A DNA stretch of 64,000 nucleotides, taken from contig UZAN01039453.1 in assembly GCA_900618425.1 (NCBI GenBank), positions 54,719-118,718 on the forward strand, given 5' to 3'. A program made the translations under genes and the position numbers. Of this stretch, positions 1 through 12,440 are shown in pieces. Within the stretch, counting starts at the first letter, position 1. Each line of letters begins with the position of its first letter. The notes beneath the pieces are model-generated. The model was not told where the DNA came from and ran no database searches. It saw only the letters and a program-made list of their open reading frames with translations. The DNA is from Echinostoma caproni. Lineage: Eukaryota; Platyhelminthes; Trematoda; Plagiorchiida; Echinostomatidae.

Positions 1-369
1 AGTGCAGATGTTTATGTGATCTGACAAACACTGACTTTTGTTTACCAAAACAAATCAGTTCAAGCTCCGGAGCTTCCTCTATCTGTCGTCGAATAAGTCA
101 CTTGGTAACTGTTATCGATTAAAGTTAGCACTGTACTTAAATACATTTATAGTACTGGCTAATTGTAATACACTAAAATCGTTTCTTTATGATCAACTGA
201 GGTTGCATTATATTTATCATCTAGAAACACCCAACAAGGCGTCTTATTATTATTTAAAAACAAACTAATTCATTATAAATGCCTATACTAACCAATAAGA
301 GGTTCACAGGGACCCATTGCTTCAGTTTCGATTAGGCCTGGGTCATCACCTCATTTTCTTTTAGGTAAT

Positions 370-450
370 CCCCCAGATGGGCCGATGGATTCGCACTGTT
401 GATGAGATCCAACCAAGTCGAAACGGCTGTCCAGTGCTTATTAGATTTTC
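370..450 (+). repeat. Dispersed repeat containing GGCTGTCCAGTG
   Basis: GTCGAAACGGCTGTCCAGTG at about 417 resembles GAAGTGGCTGTCCAGTG at about 27926. The surrounding text is also similar in layout. Probably an old interspersed repeat. Confidence 0.4.
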
Positions 451-1062
451 AGTTCACGCTTCATTTGTCATATACACGATGAATTTCCCCTTTGAAATTT
501 GAATTAGAGTGCCCAAACTCAGCAACTTCTGTCCTTTATTCCCAAAGACTAATTTTCCCTGATTCACTGACCGCAGTGTCCTTCATCGATAGATGTTTTC
601 AACTATTTTGGAAAAATTTTGCGGAAACAAAACATCACAGCGGTATAACAATTTTCTGAGAAACCAATAGTCTGAGCTCATCTCTTCCCCTTGTACAAGT
701 CTTGCTAAAAGAAATGTGATCACTCAACCCCTGAAAATGGATAATAGACAAATTTGTTTGCAATACATGATAACAAACGGATATACAAAACAGTAATGGT
801 ATGCTTTCTGAAAGCTATTTTTATACGGTTTGAATGCTCAAGTGATAAAATGTACGGCGGGATGCCTTATGCTTTCATAAATCTAAAACGCGCGTCATGC
901 TCGACGTTGCGTCGAAATTCCAGTATCGCTCAGTTCGTTCACAATTCTACACACACACAAACAAGGACACTTTTCACAAAGGTAAGCAGATTAAGAAACC
1001 ACTGATTTGGAACGACCAACCTGTCTACTCACAGACATGTAGACGACAGCGAATATTCAAAT

Positions 1063-1249
1063 AGATCCTACTGCCAGATTTGCATTTACGGATACCAGAA
1101 AATATCCACGCATATGCTTAAACTTGCCGTTAATGTTTGACTGCTGTGCAGGTTGTGATGTATGCATGGGAGCAGTTTCCATCACAGACTGTGGAAATGC
1201 ATCCAGTTCGTCACATTTTGAATCGATTCCCGTCCAGACATTCTGCAAT
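1063..1249 (-). CDS. Weak candidate for a downstream semaphorin exon
   Basis: On the minus strand, acceptor AAAATTTCAG precedes 1249. A one-base entry matches the phase left open by exon 7. The open frame reads LQNVWTGIDSKCDELDAF and later GKFKHMRGYFLVSVNANLA. A Trp followed five residues later by Cys could be a degenerate PSI segment. Possible donors are GTAGGA near 1062 or GTAAAT slightly upstream. It lies about 19 kb from exon 7, lacks the usual DPYC core, and an alternative frame with a stop exists. This is a guess supported by phase and composition only. Confidence 0.25.
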
Positions 1250-3027
1250 CTGAAATTTTGTGAGACTGTGTTGGTAATAGGCTGTCATTTGAATAGAGAA
1301 ATGCGATTCCTCCGAAAGCTGCACATAGCTTTGCGATGGAATTGCCAAGAAATGGTCTAATAGTAGAAGTGATTAACCTGAATATCAAAGGGCATTGCTT
1401 AGGCAGTTAACCGCTCGTGTGTTTGCTATGGGAACGAAGCAAAGCGACCCTATCCATGGTGGCAGCGAATATTTTATCGATAGACTATCAGATACCAGTG
1501 TAAATTTTAATTACGATACAGTGTAGTTTAAATTTTTCAGCCCCATCGGAGTTAACATTATTGTTCTACCAACATGTTTGTAGTCTATGAATAATCCACA
1601 AAATCACTTACCTCAATAATGTACAAAGTAAAAAAGATACATTATAAGAACATTTATTTTACAAATTATCGATTTAAAAACAGGTGATACTTCACTAGAT
1701 TCACACAATTTTGATCTTACTCAATAAACGCATGTCAGTTAGTGTTTTCTGAGACAACCCACCCTAAATGACTCGAACCGGTGAGCATGTGTGAGGACCA
1801 AATGTGAGCAACATCCGGTTATGCAACTGGAATGTTGATTACTTCTTTCCCGACTGTCATCACTTCTTCCCCACTACTGAACATTTGGATATCAATTGTG
1901 CTGTATTAACCGAAAGAAAAATCACCGCACATGAACTTGTTCGATACCCTGTGTTTTCTTACGAAGTAGTGCTCTCCGACTGAGTGATCCATGAAGAGAT
2001 AAGCTGCTCTGTGGTTTGTGAGACCATTATTTCATCATAGCCCAGTGGCACTGAATAGTCCTGTTCTGTTTCGTCTACTCCCGGGAGATGGTGCCAAATT
2101 AAACATANGGCAAGTTTGCAAGGACACTTGTGCACTGAGTTCACCCCAGGTGATGGACACGACCATTAAGAGAGCACCCGGGTCGCCAGTGGTCATTTTT
2201 CCATGATCACAGTAAAATTTCACCTCAACAGTAGTTAATCCCGGCAGTACAGTGGTTATCCTTTATTCTTCGAAAGATTTCTCAAGGAAGTACCGTTGCG
2301 TAGTAACTGCAACTGATTGACAAACTATTTTACGTGATGGCTGCACCGCTGTCTTGGTTTGTTTATAGTTAAACAGGGCAAATAAACAATACTANTACTA
2401 TGTGGACAATGCTGATAGGTTAGTTTCAGACGGAATTCGCAGAGTCAACAAAGAACATGAGAGGCGGTCAGAAAACGGAATTGGACCACATTCATTATTC
2501 GCCTAATGGACACAGTTATATGCACAAGACTACCTTTGCTGGGCATGAGCTAGTCAATGAACTAGACAATGAATGTATCCACGCTGGTTCGAGTTGAAAT
2601 TTAATTTCTAACAATCCTTCGTCGTTGATTCTTTCTCATACTGAATGAAATCTCTGAGTTGTGACCTTGGCCAGCGTCCAGAGCCATTATGTACACAATT
2701 GCACAATTTTAGTAGGAGCGGGAATAGAAGGCATTGCAAATAATCATCTCATTTTCTATCTCTATTCTAGAAATTGAATGAAAACAATATAACTAACCCT
2801 TGACTACTGGAAGTACACATTCCAGTCCTGGGGTTCCAAGAGCAGTCGGGGTCTCGCAGGGCCACGCATTTCCTGAAATAATAATCACAAATGAGAAAGA
2901 TATGAGAACGCTCTGGGGTTTGATGAAAACAAGCTGAGATATTCTCCGTTTAGAAATTCATTTATTTGCTAAGTTTTCAAATTGTTGTTTGAAAGTGTTG
3001 AAATTGTGAAAAGTTCAGTAACCTCTT
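1250..3027. other. No gene seen
   Basis: AT-rich, with short chance frames. Two ambiguous bases at 2107 and 2395. A B-box-like GACTCGAACCGG on the plus strand near 1770 is isolated. Confidence 0.6.
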
Positions 3028-3046
3028 TGGAATTCGAAACCATATA

Positions 3047-3085
3047 TGGACGCCGCCTACTCCTTTGTACAGCGCACGCAATACC
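3047..3085 (-). repeat. tRNA-like head, minus copy of an inverted pair
   Basis: On the minus strand, GCGCTGTACAAAGGAGTAGG is followed by GGTTTCGAATTCC, a good Pol III B box (near 3040-3028). The same core occurs on the plus strand near 3187. It is probably the head of a decayed SINE. Confidence 0.35.
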
Positions 3086-3163
3086 AGCAATACCAACACC
3101 GATTAATGGACGATGGAAGACTGATTCGAATCTGAAAAGATCAGTGCTCTTGGTATAGTTTCG

Positions 3164-3235
3164 TAGCTCAGGGGGTATGGTGTACGCTGTACAAAAGCGT
3201 AGGCGACGAGTTTTTCCTGTGGATAACTATCCAGA
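3164..3235 (+). repeat. tRNA-like head (A box and anticodon-arm-like hairpin)
   Basis: GTAGCTCAGGGGG fits a tRNA A box. TACGCT-GTACAAA-AGCGTA forms a 6-bp stem with a 7-base loop like an anticodon arm. The T arm is destroyed (GAGTTTTTCC instead of a B box), so this is not a functional tRNA gene; a tRNA-derived SINE head or tRNA pseudogene is likely. Confidence 0.35.
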
Positions 3236-3239
3236 GAGT

Positions 3240-6030
3240 TGAACTATCGATACGCACTCATACAGGTAGCATCTGCTTGACTGTCTTGTGGTGTTCGGTG
3301 CATTCCTGCTTTACGAATAATCGGCTGTTTGGACATTGGTTTGATTTCACAAATCCGTAAATAAATTACGTTTCCCGGTTTTGACAACATGCACATTTAC
3401 TGTATGGTTATTTCTTGACTATTTGGACTTTTTGAGGTGATAACTGACAGTATAGCACAACGAATGAATTTCGTTCAAAGACGATAAAGGGAAAGAATGA
3501 CTAAATAAATTCACAAAATTAATGCAATTACCAGTGAGGATTCATTCCATTAATTGAGTGAACAAATTTATGTACTAATAATTGCTCAATTCCCAATTAA
3601 GAACAAAAATTCAACTCAATGGTGATATACTTTTTTGAAAATCATGAGTGTAGAGTGAGTTGTTGAGTAAAAAGGACAATTCAGATGTCCAATCAATATG
3701 AGAAAAGTATACGAATTTCTTAAATCAATTCAGGTAATTGAAATTGGATGTGTTCACCTTATAACCGTGTCAAACGTTGTTCAGATACTAGATTAGGGTA
3801 TACAGAAGACAAATGAAAAAGCCGTTTGAGCGCAAACACCTTTGTGACAAACCTACTGGTGAAGTCGAGATTTTAAATACAAAACACGAATCAGAAAATG
3901 GTCACAACTTAGAAAATATGCGCCTCATATATGAGAGAACACCTCATCTCTTTGAATGATATAAACAACTGCACATTGTTAGGAACACGCAGAGTTATTT
4001 GTGTTTTAGGCGAATGTTCTATCTGATCTCAAACAACTGATCCGTATACGAATAAATTCACAATAAGCGCTTTTTATTTCATTTAATTGCCCGCGAAAGA
4101 CTGTTGGTTTGCATTTTCGGCACAGACGTTCCACGCAAATTAACTAATTAGGCTAAATGATGAGCTGGGAAAACAAACATCGGTCACGCCATACATGCAC
4201 AATACCTACCGTAAGCCGTAGTAATAACAATGGAATAAACTATGTGATGATCCTGTGAACGCTCGTGATGTATTGATTTCGAGAACCGTGTCTACTCAAT
4301 AACGGCTAGAAAGTTTGCCTTTAATATGGCGGAACTTCCGGATCCGGCACCCCAAGCTTATTTAACACCTTTTGCAATAATTATATGTCAATTTATAAAA
4401 ATATTTTCCATTAGGAAACTTTTACCCTCGTTGAAGACTGAGATTGCTTATCTTGACCACTGAAAAATGACTTGCCTTCCGTTCCAGTTTAATCTCCGTA
4501 CATGTATTCGTATAACGCTAAAGTGTATGGTTAAATACTGATGGTAAGATGCCATTTTTTAACCGGAAGGTGCCGGGTGCCACACAAAATTGTGGATCTC
4601 AGTTCATATTTACTCACATCAATGCACCATAACAAACTGCTTTAATACCCCATCTGGTGCAAATTCAGCTCTCAGGTAACCCTCAGAACAAACCCAAGGG
4701 ATGGATAACTGTACAAGAATTACGGAGATTTTAAACACGGCTGAGAGATCATGAAAAATCTGGTCAGGGTGATAGCGGATTGCAAGATAGTGAAATATCC
4801 AATTTCCCTTTCCAAATCAAACAATCCACGGTTGGTATAGCAAATATGTGGATAATTCTTCCGGGGTTGCTTGGCGCTAAAAAGAACTAGTAACTACGCA
4901 TAAACACACCATACTTTATTGAATTTCGTGATCACTCACTTTTTATTACACAGAAATATTGGATAGCACGCTATAAAAGAGACTTAAGAAAATGGTAATT
5001 AACAATTGTGGTCACGTGATCCTCTGTATGAATACACGCAACCTATTCTCCATTCTCAATAGCACGTTTTGACATGTGTTCGGTTTTTTTTCTGGACTTG
5101 TACAGAATGCTTGAAAATGAAGTTAGAAAAACACGTAAGAGACATTCGATGCAATACAACTGACTTTTCAAAATTAAAATGCATGCAGTAATTGTGGTGT
5201 AATAATCCACCGGTTCATTGATAATTGACAGATGTCTGCAGCATCAACGTTTATACAAATGTATATGGCTGCTTCTAGCTAACGTTCGCTGACAACTGAC
5301 GCAAAGAAGCCTTAATCACTTGCATGAAAGATAGTTGAAAAAAGATGCATTTTCTCATAATAGATACACACATAGAGCAACCGATACAAGCGGATGTTTT
5401 CTAAGCGATTGGCATTCGTCATATAACGATATTGTTTCGCGAAAGAGCGAAACGTACTAGTTTGAAAGAAAAACCAACAACCATTCGTCCCAGAAACAAT
5501 GCTTTTTTGCCTGTTCTTACATGAAAGTAATGTTTCTGAGGACGTGGATGAAAGAAGATTATTCTATGGTACCATACAAATGAAGCGTGAACTGAAAAAC
5601 TAGGATGCACACGGATTTACACTACTGCTAAGACTTCACCAGGACGAACCCACGGTCCTCATATCATTTCCTCTATAGTCAACTAAATAGACCGTGTAGA
5701 AAATCAAACTCCTGTATACTATTATGTGGGATTATTCTACTTTATCTACCAAAAATGATATTTGACATGAAAAACTAGCAAGCTTAGAGTAACCAACGAG
5801 TCAGGGAAGAAGAACCTAAACCAAACGCCAAGTTTATTCTAACTTCGTGTTTTCCGACATCAAAGTCGATGCTGAATTTTTGCATATAATGTTAAACTGT
5901 TTCAGTTTGGCACTTGACAAAGCAAATCATTCATCAATGGAATGCCTTGTAGTCAGTTTTTTCATTCACTCCTTCCTCGTGACATTTCAAATTTGATAAG
6001 TAACCCGAAAACCATAGCACTTTATTAAAC
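3240..6030. other. No gene seen
   Basis: Non-coding AT-rich DNA, without recognisable repeats or frames above about 65 codons. Confidence 0.6.
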
Positions 6031-6314
6031 ATACAAGTATTGACCAAACTCGTGCAACATCCTGATTTTTATTACACTTGTTCCTCTCAATGCTTTATTC
6101 TTCCAGCCTCATTCACGGGATTGAATATGATATTGCCCCACATCAGATGCATCATATCTGATATAATATCCACTTGTTTCACTACTTCTATTAGCCACAT
6201 GCCATTAAATTGTACAATTTCGCGATTTCAAAGATTTTTGCAAATGCATCAGTTGTAAGATAACAAGGTCACAGTAGAAAACCTAACTGTAATTTATTTA
6301 TTAAAACGACTCAC

Positions 6315-6506
6315 AGACTTTATACAGGTATTGCACGTCTCGTCCATGTTCCGTTTGCTCCTCTTCAATTTTGAGCACTGGAGGCAGTCTCTTTAGGATG
6401 GAATCCACCAAGTTAACTGCCAAACGGAATTTGTAAGTTTCATCTAATACACCGCACACCTTTACCACTAGCAACCAGTGGCAAGGTAGCTGACTTATCC
6501 CTGTTT
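6315..6506 (-). pseudogene. Coding-like patch, possible transposase C-terminus
   Basis: Sixty-four codons are open between an AG (CCCTCTATCAG) and a GTGAGT; without splicing the frame runs on to a TAA overlapped by AATAAA signals near 6290. The text includes YKFRLAVNLVDSILKRLPPV, which resembles the 'LV.SM..Rl.aVi' end of Tc1-like transposases, and its position next to the left TIR fits a transposase read from right to left. The frame is not open toward the gap without a shift. It could alternatively be a symmetric 1-1 phase host exon. I do not recognise it firmly. Confidence 0.35.
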
Positions 6507-6680
6507 CTGATAGAGGGAAAAGTTTCCGATTAAATTAAAATCCTACCTGCTGCGCGTTAATAAAACGAATTTGACATTGAAATCAACCCCTCTAGAAACT
6601 GTATAAATGTGAAAAAAATAATATTTATTCAGGTCTAACCGTTTTCTACCACCAAGCTCAAGCGAGAAGATATACCAACC

Positions 6681-7636
6681 NNNNNNNNNNNNNNNNNNNN
6701 NNNNNNNNNNNNNNNNNNNNNNNNNNNNNNNNNNNNNNNNNNNNNNNNNNNNNNNNNNNNNNNNNNNNNNNNNNNNNNNNNNNNNNNNNNNNNNNNNNNN
6801 NNNNNNNNNNNNNNNNNNNNNNNNNNNNNNNNNNNNNNNNNNNNNNNNNNNNNNNNNNNNNNNNNNNNNNNNNNNNNNNNNNNNNNNNNNNNNNNNNNNN
6901 NNNNNNNNNNNNNNNNNNNNNNNNNNNNNNNNNNNNNNNNNNNNNNNNNNNNNNNNNNNNNNNNNNNNNNNNNNNNNNNNNNNNNNNNNNNNNNNNNNNN
7001 NNNNNNNNNNNNNNNNNNNNNNNNNNNNNNNNNNNNNNNNNNNNNNNNNNNNNNNNNNNNNNNNNNNNNNNNNNNNNNNNNNNNNNNNNNNNNNNNNNNN
7101 NNNNNNNNNNNNNNNNNNNNNNNNNNNNNNNNNNNNNNNNNNNNNNNNNNNNNNNNNNNNNNNNNNNNNNNNNNNNNNNNNNNNNNNNNNNNNNNNNNNN
7201 NNNNNNNNNNNNNNNNNNNNNNNNNNNNNNNNNNNNNNNNNNNNNNNNNNNNNNNNNNNNNNNNNNNNNNNNNNNNNNNNNNNNNNNNNNNNNNNNNNNN
7301 NNNNNNNNNNNNNNNNNNNNNNNNNNNNNNNNNNNNNNNNNNNNNNNNNNNNNNNNNNNNNNNNNNNNNNNNNNNNNNNNNNNNNNNNNNNNNNNNNNNN
7401 NNNNNNNNNNNNNNNNNNNNNNNNNNNNNNNNNNNNNNNNNNNNNNNNNNNNNNNNNNNNNNNNNNNNNNNNNNNNNNNNNNNNNNNNNNNNNNNNNNNN
7501 NNNNNNNNNNNNNNNNNNNNNNNNNNNNNNNNNNNNNNNNNNNNNNNNNNNNNNNNNNNNNNNNNNNNNNNNNNNNNNNNNNNNNNNNNNNNNNNNNNNN
7601 NNNNNNNNNNNNNNNNNNNNNNNNNNNNNNNNNNNN
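6681..7636. other. Assembly gap, 956 N
   Basis: A run of N lies inside the putative TIR element. Apparent long open frames across it are artefacts of N translation. Confidence 0.99.
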
Positions 7637-7772
7637 AGAACGTAGATGTTGGAGATAAAGTCAGGAATAAATACATTGTACCCATAACCATCTATATATA
7701 AGTATGCTATTGCAAGCTGAAATGGGGTTTCAAAATAAGGGTGATGTTGCACGAGTTTGGCCAACACCTGTA

Positions 7773-10700
7773 TAACCCAATCCTAAGAGGAATTTTATGT
7801 GACTATAAACGACCGTTTTCATTGACCTCGCGTTCATCAACAAAATGTTATAACCACAATGATGAGAATCTCTCTCTCCTCTACTTTATTCCCATTTCTC
7901 TCACATGAAACGCTCTGGAAGTGAATGAACTGCCCACGCAGTTGTCACTCTGTTTTCTTGCTAGAAGAAGATTCATTTTCCTGGTGATTTGTAAAATACC
8001 CGACAGTCATCCAGTATAAGCAATCAAATGTTTCAAATCAGTTTTATATTATTTACTTATTTATTTATTTTATCATTGGTATGACAACAACACACGGTGA
8101 TGTTCGCTCAATGCTACTGGTTCAGTTATTACAATACGGCGTTACTCCCCAATCCGTCACACGAGCTCTGCACCAGATAAATGACATTGCCGTTCTACGA
8201 GGTTCACCATTTGGTGTTTGCGGTTTTTGTTATCTCTAAAAGAAAAAGTCATTTATCATCTTTGGATCTACCGTTTCTGTCGTACAAAGTATTTGACAGG
8301 TAAGAAAAACCGGATAAATAGTGGATGAGTTAATGTTCAATAATCCCATAATACTGTTGTGATCAATATATTAACTGTACTTTATGCAATCGTCAATGGC
8401 AGATATCTGTGGACGTCAGCAATGGATTGGTCAATTTTAGTACTGCTCTCCTATACAGCGAATACTCAATCAGCATATCATTCCGTATTTGGTGACTGAA
8501 GGTAATCGTGTGCGGTTTTATTGGTGTTTTGCCCATTACAATATCTGGTGTAAACATCACATCTAAATGTTTAAAATAATTGACGTTTACGTCAATACAA
8601 TTGGACAAGACCGATCAGTTTTATTTTGCGAAGAATTTCAAATCTATTTCAGCTTATATTTCTGTATCACACTGCTCATGGAATTCATTACGATCGTTCA
8701 CTTGTAATACGAGATGAAATGATTTAGGTGATCACTCAGTACATTATATTATGTGTCCATATATATGCATATATATGTATATATATATATATATCACTCT
8801 GCATTTCTCTCTGAATCCGAGAGAAGAAACACGTGTTCAGAAGTGACGTAGTTGACGATCAAAGTACATTCACCGTTCAGAAAATGGAGACATTAATATA
8901 TTTTTTTTCATTTACAGCAATAAATAAAATATTGTAAGCAATCTACCCCGTTTTGAAAGTAATCAATGACAAGGTTTAGAATTCATGTCAACATGTACCA
9001 TTTATTGCAATAGCACGCCCTCAAACAGAACAGTCCCCGTTTGGGAAGAATCAAACGAACAAAATTCTATTCGAGCTATATGATTTCGTGTTAGAGGTGT
9101 TGCCCAATGGAAGATATGAGGCTTTTCCTCCCAGTCGATGACATAATGGTTTCAAACTTGTCTTTCGTCGTTTTCTTTACACCGGGATGTGTTCGACCGT
9201 CCGGTGACGTAATTGCCTCTGTCTGATCTACGTAAATGGTGGTGCATTCACAAAGCGAATTGGTAACAGCAGCTTTATCTGACGGAGGTGAGGCGATAGT
9301 TCTTCCATCGATGTCCTGAGTTTCCCGGTTAAGTTAAGACATTGACCGGCTCAGCTTCTTAAAAGATGCAACATAAAATTGGTCTCTTTAACATACTGTA
9401 TCCCTTGAAACATGCAAGACGATGAAAGTGACCTTTTAAAGGAGGTACTGTATATAAAACAGGTATCCAGCTGCATTCATCAGCATACATTGTACAGCAA
9501 CAATCAAAGTAGAAAAACCAACATTATTGCTTTTCAAAGTTGTCGTACAAACACTATGTTGTGAGTCAATTATTCAGCAAGTGGTAAAATTCCATTGTCA
9601 AGAGAATCTACTACACCATGGTAAAGAGATTGAAACATACTTTTCGATTCACTGTATTTGATTCCGCGGTGTCCTTTGTAAATATATATGTTTGTCTCGA
9701 TCTTCGAGGTGTTAGGTCATAGACTGTAAAATCACCTTGACAGTAGTATTTATATATACAAATTGAATGATGTGACTGTGTGACCACTGTAACTTCTCTG
9801 TTCAGATTTGTGACGGGATAACATTGGTTTCAGTTTTTTAGATGTTGTATCTTCAATTATTTTAATTTGTGCTCCTTCTCATCTTTGTATTGTGTTCAAT
9901 ATTGCCTCAAAGGACGGGAAACTTCCTGGCATGTTTCAAAAAACTTTATAATGAAATGCCAATGAAATGAGTTATGTAGATGGTGAGCAAACGGTTATTT
10001 GAACACGCAAAACGAATATGTCCCACAACAGAGATAATCTTCAAAGCCACAATCTTGTTTGATGTACGCATATGCCCATCATTCACGCTTCAGAAACCTT
10101 AAGTTTTAGTAATACACAAGCCTTCCATTTTTCTTGAAAAGATATGTTCAAGTGTTCAAGAAGGTCTATTCCCGCACAATCAAAAGCAACACACAATGGA
10201 AGATTAACTCATCCCAATCTCATGGCTTCTTCTCATCATAATGTTGTTTCCACTCAATAATTTTCTTATACAAAACATTATGCAAACTTGGGACTTACTG
10301 AAACAGAAAAATGAAATGAAACGGTTCTACCTTGATTCCAACGGACCGCCTTTGATGTTGATCAAAGAAAATATTTTCTCTCACACTCACATTTACGCTC
10401 AACTGGGTTGATTTGGCAAATTTGATCATGCTCTGTTGCACTGTATTGGTTGTACCGTTTTAACCAACTAGGTGGTTAGTTGTTGTCGTTGTTTTTCATA
10501 TACGACAAACATGACGACGTCATGGTGAATCGTTTCAAGTTAACCAATGAAATGATTTTTCTAGTTGATTGCCAAAGACTGCACAAAGTTTGTTTATCTG
10601 TGGTTGGGAGTATTTATGTTAAACACGGCAAGCGTCACAAATTGTGTAGAAGCTAACTTCCATATTTGATCATATAAAACACGGAAACCAAACGGTTGTG

Positions 10701-11040
10701 TTCTGCAAATACCGTTCACTAATTCCAATATTGATCACGAAAAATCTGGGAATAATATTGTTTCAATTAGACGCTAACCTTCAGTCGCATGGGAACTATA
10801 ATACCGTTCTGGTGTGAATCTCATTTCTTCGGAGTTAACTTAATCACCCAAAATGTTTGGTTTCTTTCCGTAAAAAGTGCTGAGTAAAATCAAACAATGA
10901 GCTTTAGACCGTGGTTTTATGCTTGATTGTGCTTTTTAACTGGGACTCCAAACATGACCATTCGATTTGGGGATGCAATTTTAAGATTATTCGAAAATCA
11001 CGGTATTCGAGATTTCGTATTTGATTGAATTACAGCATAC
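7773..11040. other. No gene seen
   Basis: Non-coding, with the microsatellites near 8050 and 8760 and otherwise unremarkable. Confidence 0.6.
8750..8796. repeat. TA-rich microsatellite
   Basis: Alternating TA/ATATGTAT tract. Confidence 0.95.
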
Positions 11041-11042
11041 GC

Positions 11043-11174
11043 ACGAGGACAAAGCAGTTTGTCAGTGGTCCGTTCTTGTTTTGCTCCCATCAATAAACGG
11101 AACCTAGTCCGCTAGAACAGAGAGAAGACAAATACGAATTCGATAAAGGGGACCCTATGTTTAAAGTATCTCAA
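11043..11174 (+). repeat. 132-bp direct repeat, left copy
   Basis: This segment recurs at 12441-12572 at a constant offset of 1398 bp with about eight mismatches and no net indel. It ends where the truncated LINE begins. It is not recognisably coding. Confidence 0.9.
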
Positions 11175-12192
11175 CGGTCTGTACTCGGTCCCTGGTTGTT
11201 TATCGCATACATAAATGATCTACCGAAAGTGTTAGGTCCAAACACAATACTGTTTGCAGACGACCCTAAAATCTGGAATACGGTAACAGAATCCGAGGGC
11301 TGTGTAACACTTCAAGAATCATTTTAGAGTACCAAGAATCACTGAACGCAGCTTATTAATGGTCTAAGTTGAAGGACATTGAATTCAACGTTTCTAAATG
11401 CTAAGTCTCATCCCTACGCTAGAAGATAAGATTCTCGTATTTCCTCGAAAATCATCAGCCACCACCTATCTCAAGTGAAAAGGACTTCAATGATGTTGTC
11501 CAAGAGCATTTATTCTGCTCCATTAATTACGCTAAGGCATCGTCCTCTGCTGTGAAAAATGTCCGCTTACTTAGGCGAGTCTTTGGTCGCTTTGAATCAG
11601 CACTGTTCCTACGTTTGCTGTCAGTGTACATTCGTCCGTACACACAGTACGCCATCCACGCTTGGGTCCCATGGTTGCAACGTGATCGCAAGATGCTTGA
11701 GCGCCCATAAAGTATAGCCACTAAGACCGTTAAAGGATCGTATTACATCATCTATGGGGATAGATTACGACCACTGGGACCATATTCTGCTCAGTATCGC
11801 CAAATTCGGGGAGACTTCAGTTTGACGTATCAATTAGTACAGAACCCAAACCATCTCTGAAGGACACCTTATCAAGTTAATGATTCCAAAGTACTGACTG
11901 GAATGCCGGCCCCAATCTTTTGCATTCAGAGTATGCAGTGCATGGAACACCGTTCCATCTCACGTTGTTTGAATCTCTCAAGCGGAGACTCGATTAAACC
12001 CTGGCACGTCTCACATTCCTACACCACTAAAAGCAAACGCAAATTCATTCAAGCCTAAATTCTCTATAATCTCCTACCTGGAACTGTATGTGGTTTCTTT
12101 CGCCGTGAAATGATTCAATTGTGCAATATGTTATGAGGACAAAAGAAGCATGAGCTTGTAAGTAATTCCCATAATAAAACTTTCACTCTGAA
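11171..12192 (+). mobile_element. 5'-truncated CR1-like LINE, decayed reverse transcriptase
   Basis: The plus strand reads RSVLGPWLFIAYINDLP and, after a few residues, FADDPKIW. These are the reverse-transcriptase block B/C motifs, with FADD for the catalytic YADD. Further on, with stops and shifts, come SAVKNVRLLRRVFGRF and IRPYTQYAIHAWVPWL, typical of the thumb and C-terminal region of CR1/jockey-type non-LTR elements. The 3' end carries CATAATAAAACTTTCA near 12170, similar to the end of the LINE at 15.9 kb. Truncation starts exactly at the 'GVPQGSVLGP' block, where the left copy of a 132-bp direct repeat ends. Dead copy; multiple stops. Confidence 0.75.
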
Positions 12193-12440
12193 GCCGAACC
12201 TCGATAATTATGTAAAAACCCGATGGGAGACCAAAACCAGAACAACACGTGCAGAACCTCTATATGTTCGATTTAGCATGTAACTAACACCAAACCTTCC
12301 CCAATCCATAATACCGATCACTCACTTATGTTTTCAGTCAGCCGCGTAACTCGGCCATAACATTTTAGACCGCTAACCCGAAGAATGACAGACAATGTTC
12401 CACTATAAACACAATGAAATCACACTGTGTGTGAATTCGA

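Larger units (their letters stand above)
6034..7770. mobile_element. Putative Tc1/mariner-type TIR element interrupted by a gap
   Basis: The ends are a 28-bp inverted repeat (6034-6061 and 7743-7770) with 25 of 28 positions identical, sharing the core CCAAACTCGTGCAACATC. Each end is bordered outside by TA, the target duplication of the IS630-Tc1-mariner superfamily. The length, about 1.74 kb including a 956-base N run of uncertain true size, suits that superfamily. A coding-like patch on the minus strand sits near the left end. No DDE/D catalytic motif is visible because the middle is unsequenced. It could instead be two independent copies in opposite orientation. Confidence 0.5.

Noticed and set aside
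3164..3235. Functional tRNA gene
   Set aside because: A box and anticodon-like arm are present but the T arm and acceptor stem are destroyed.
6543..7767. Long minus-strand open frames of 369-382 codons
   Set aside because: They consist mostly of N translated as unknown residues; only short ends are real sequence.
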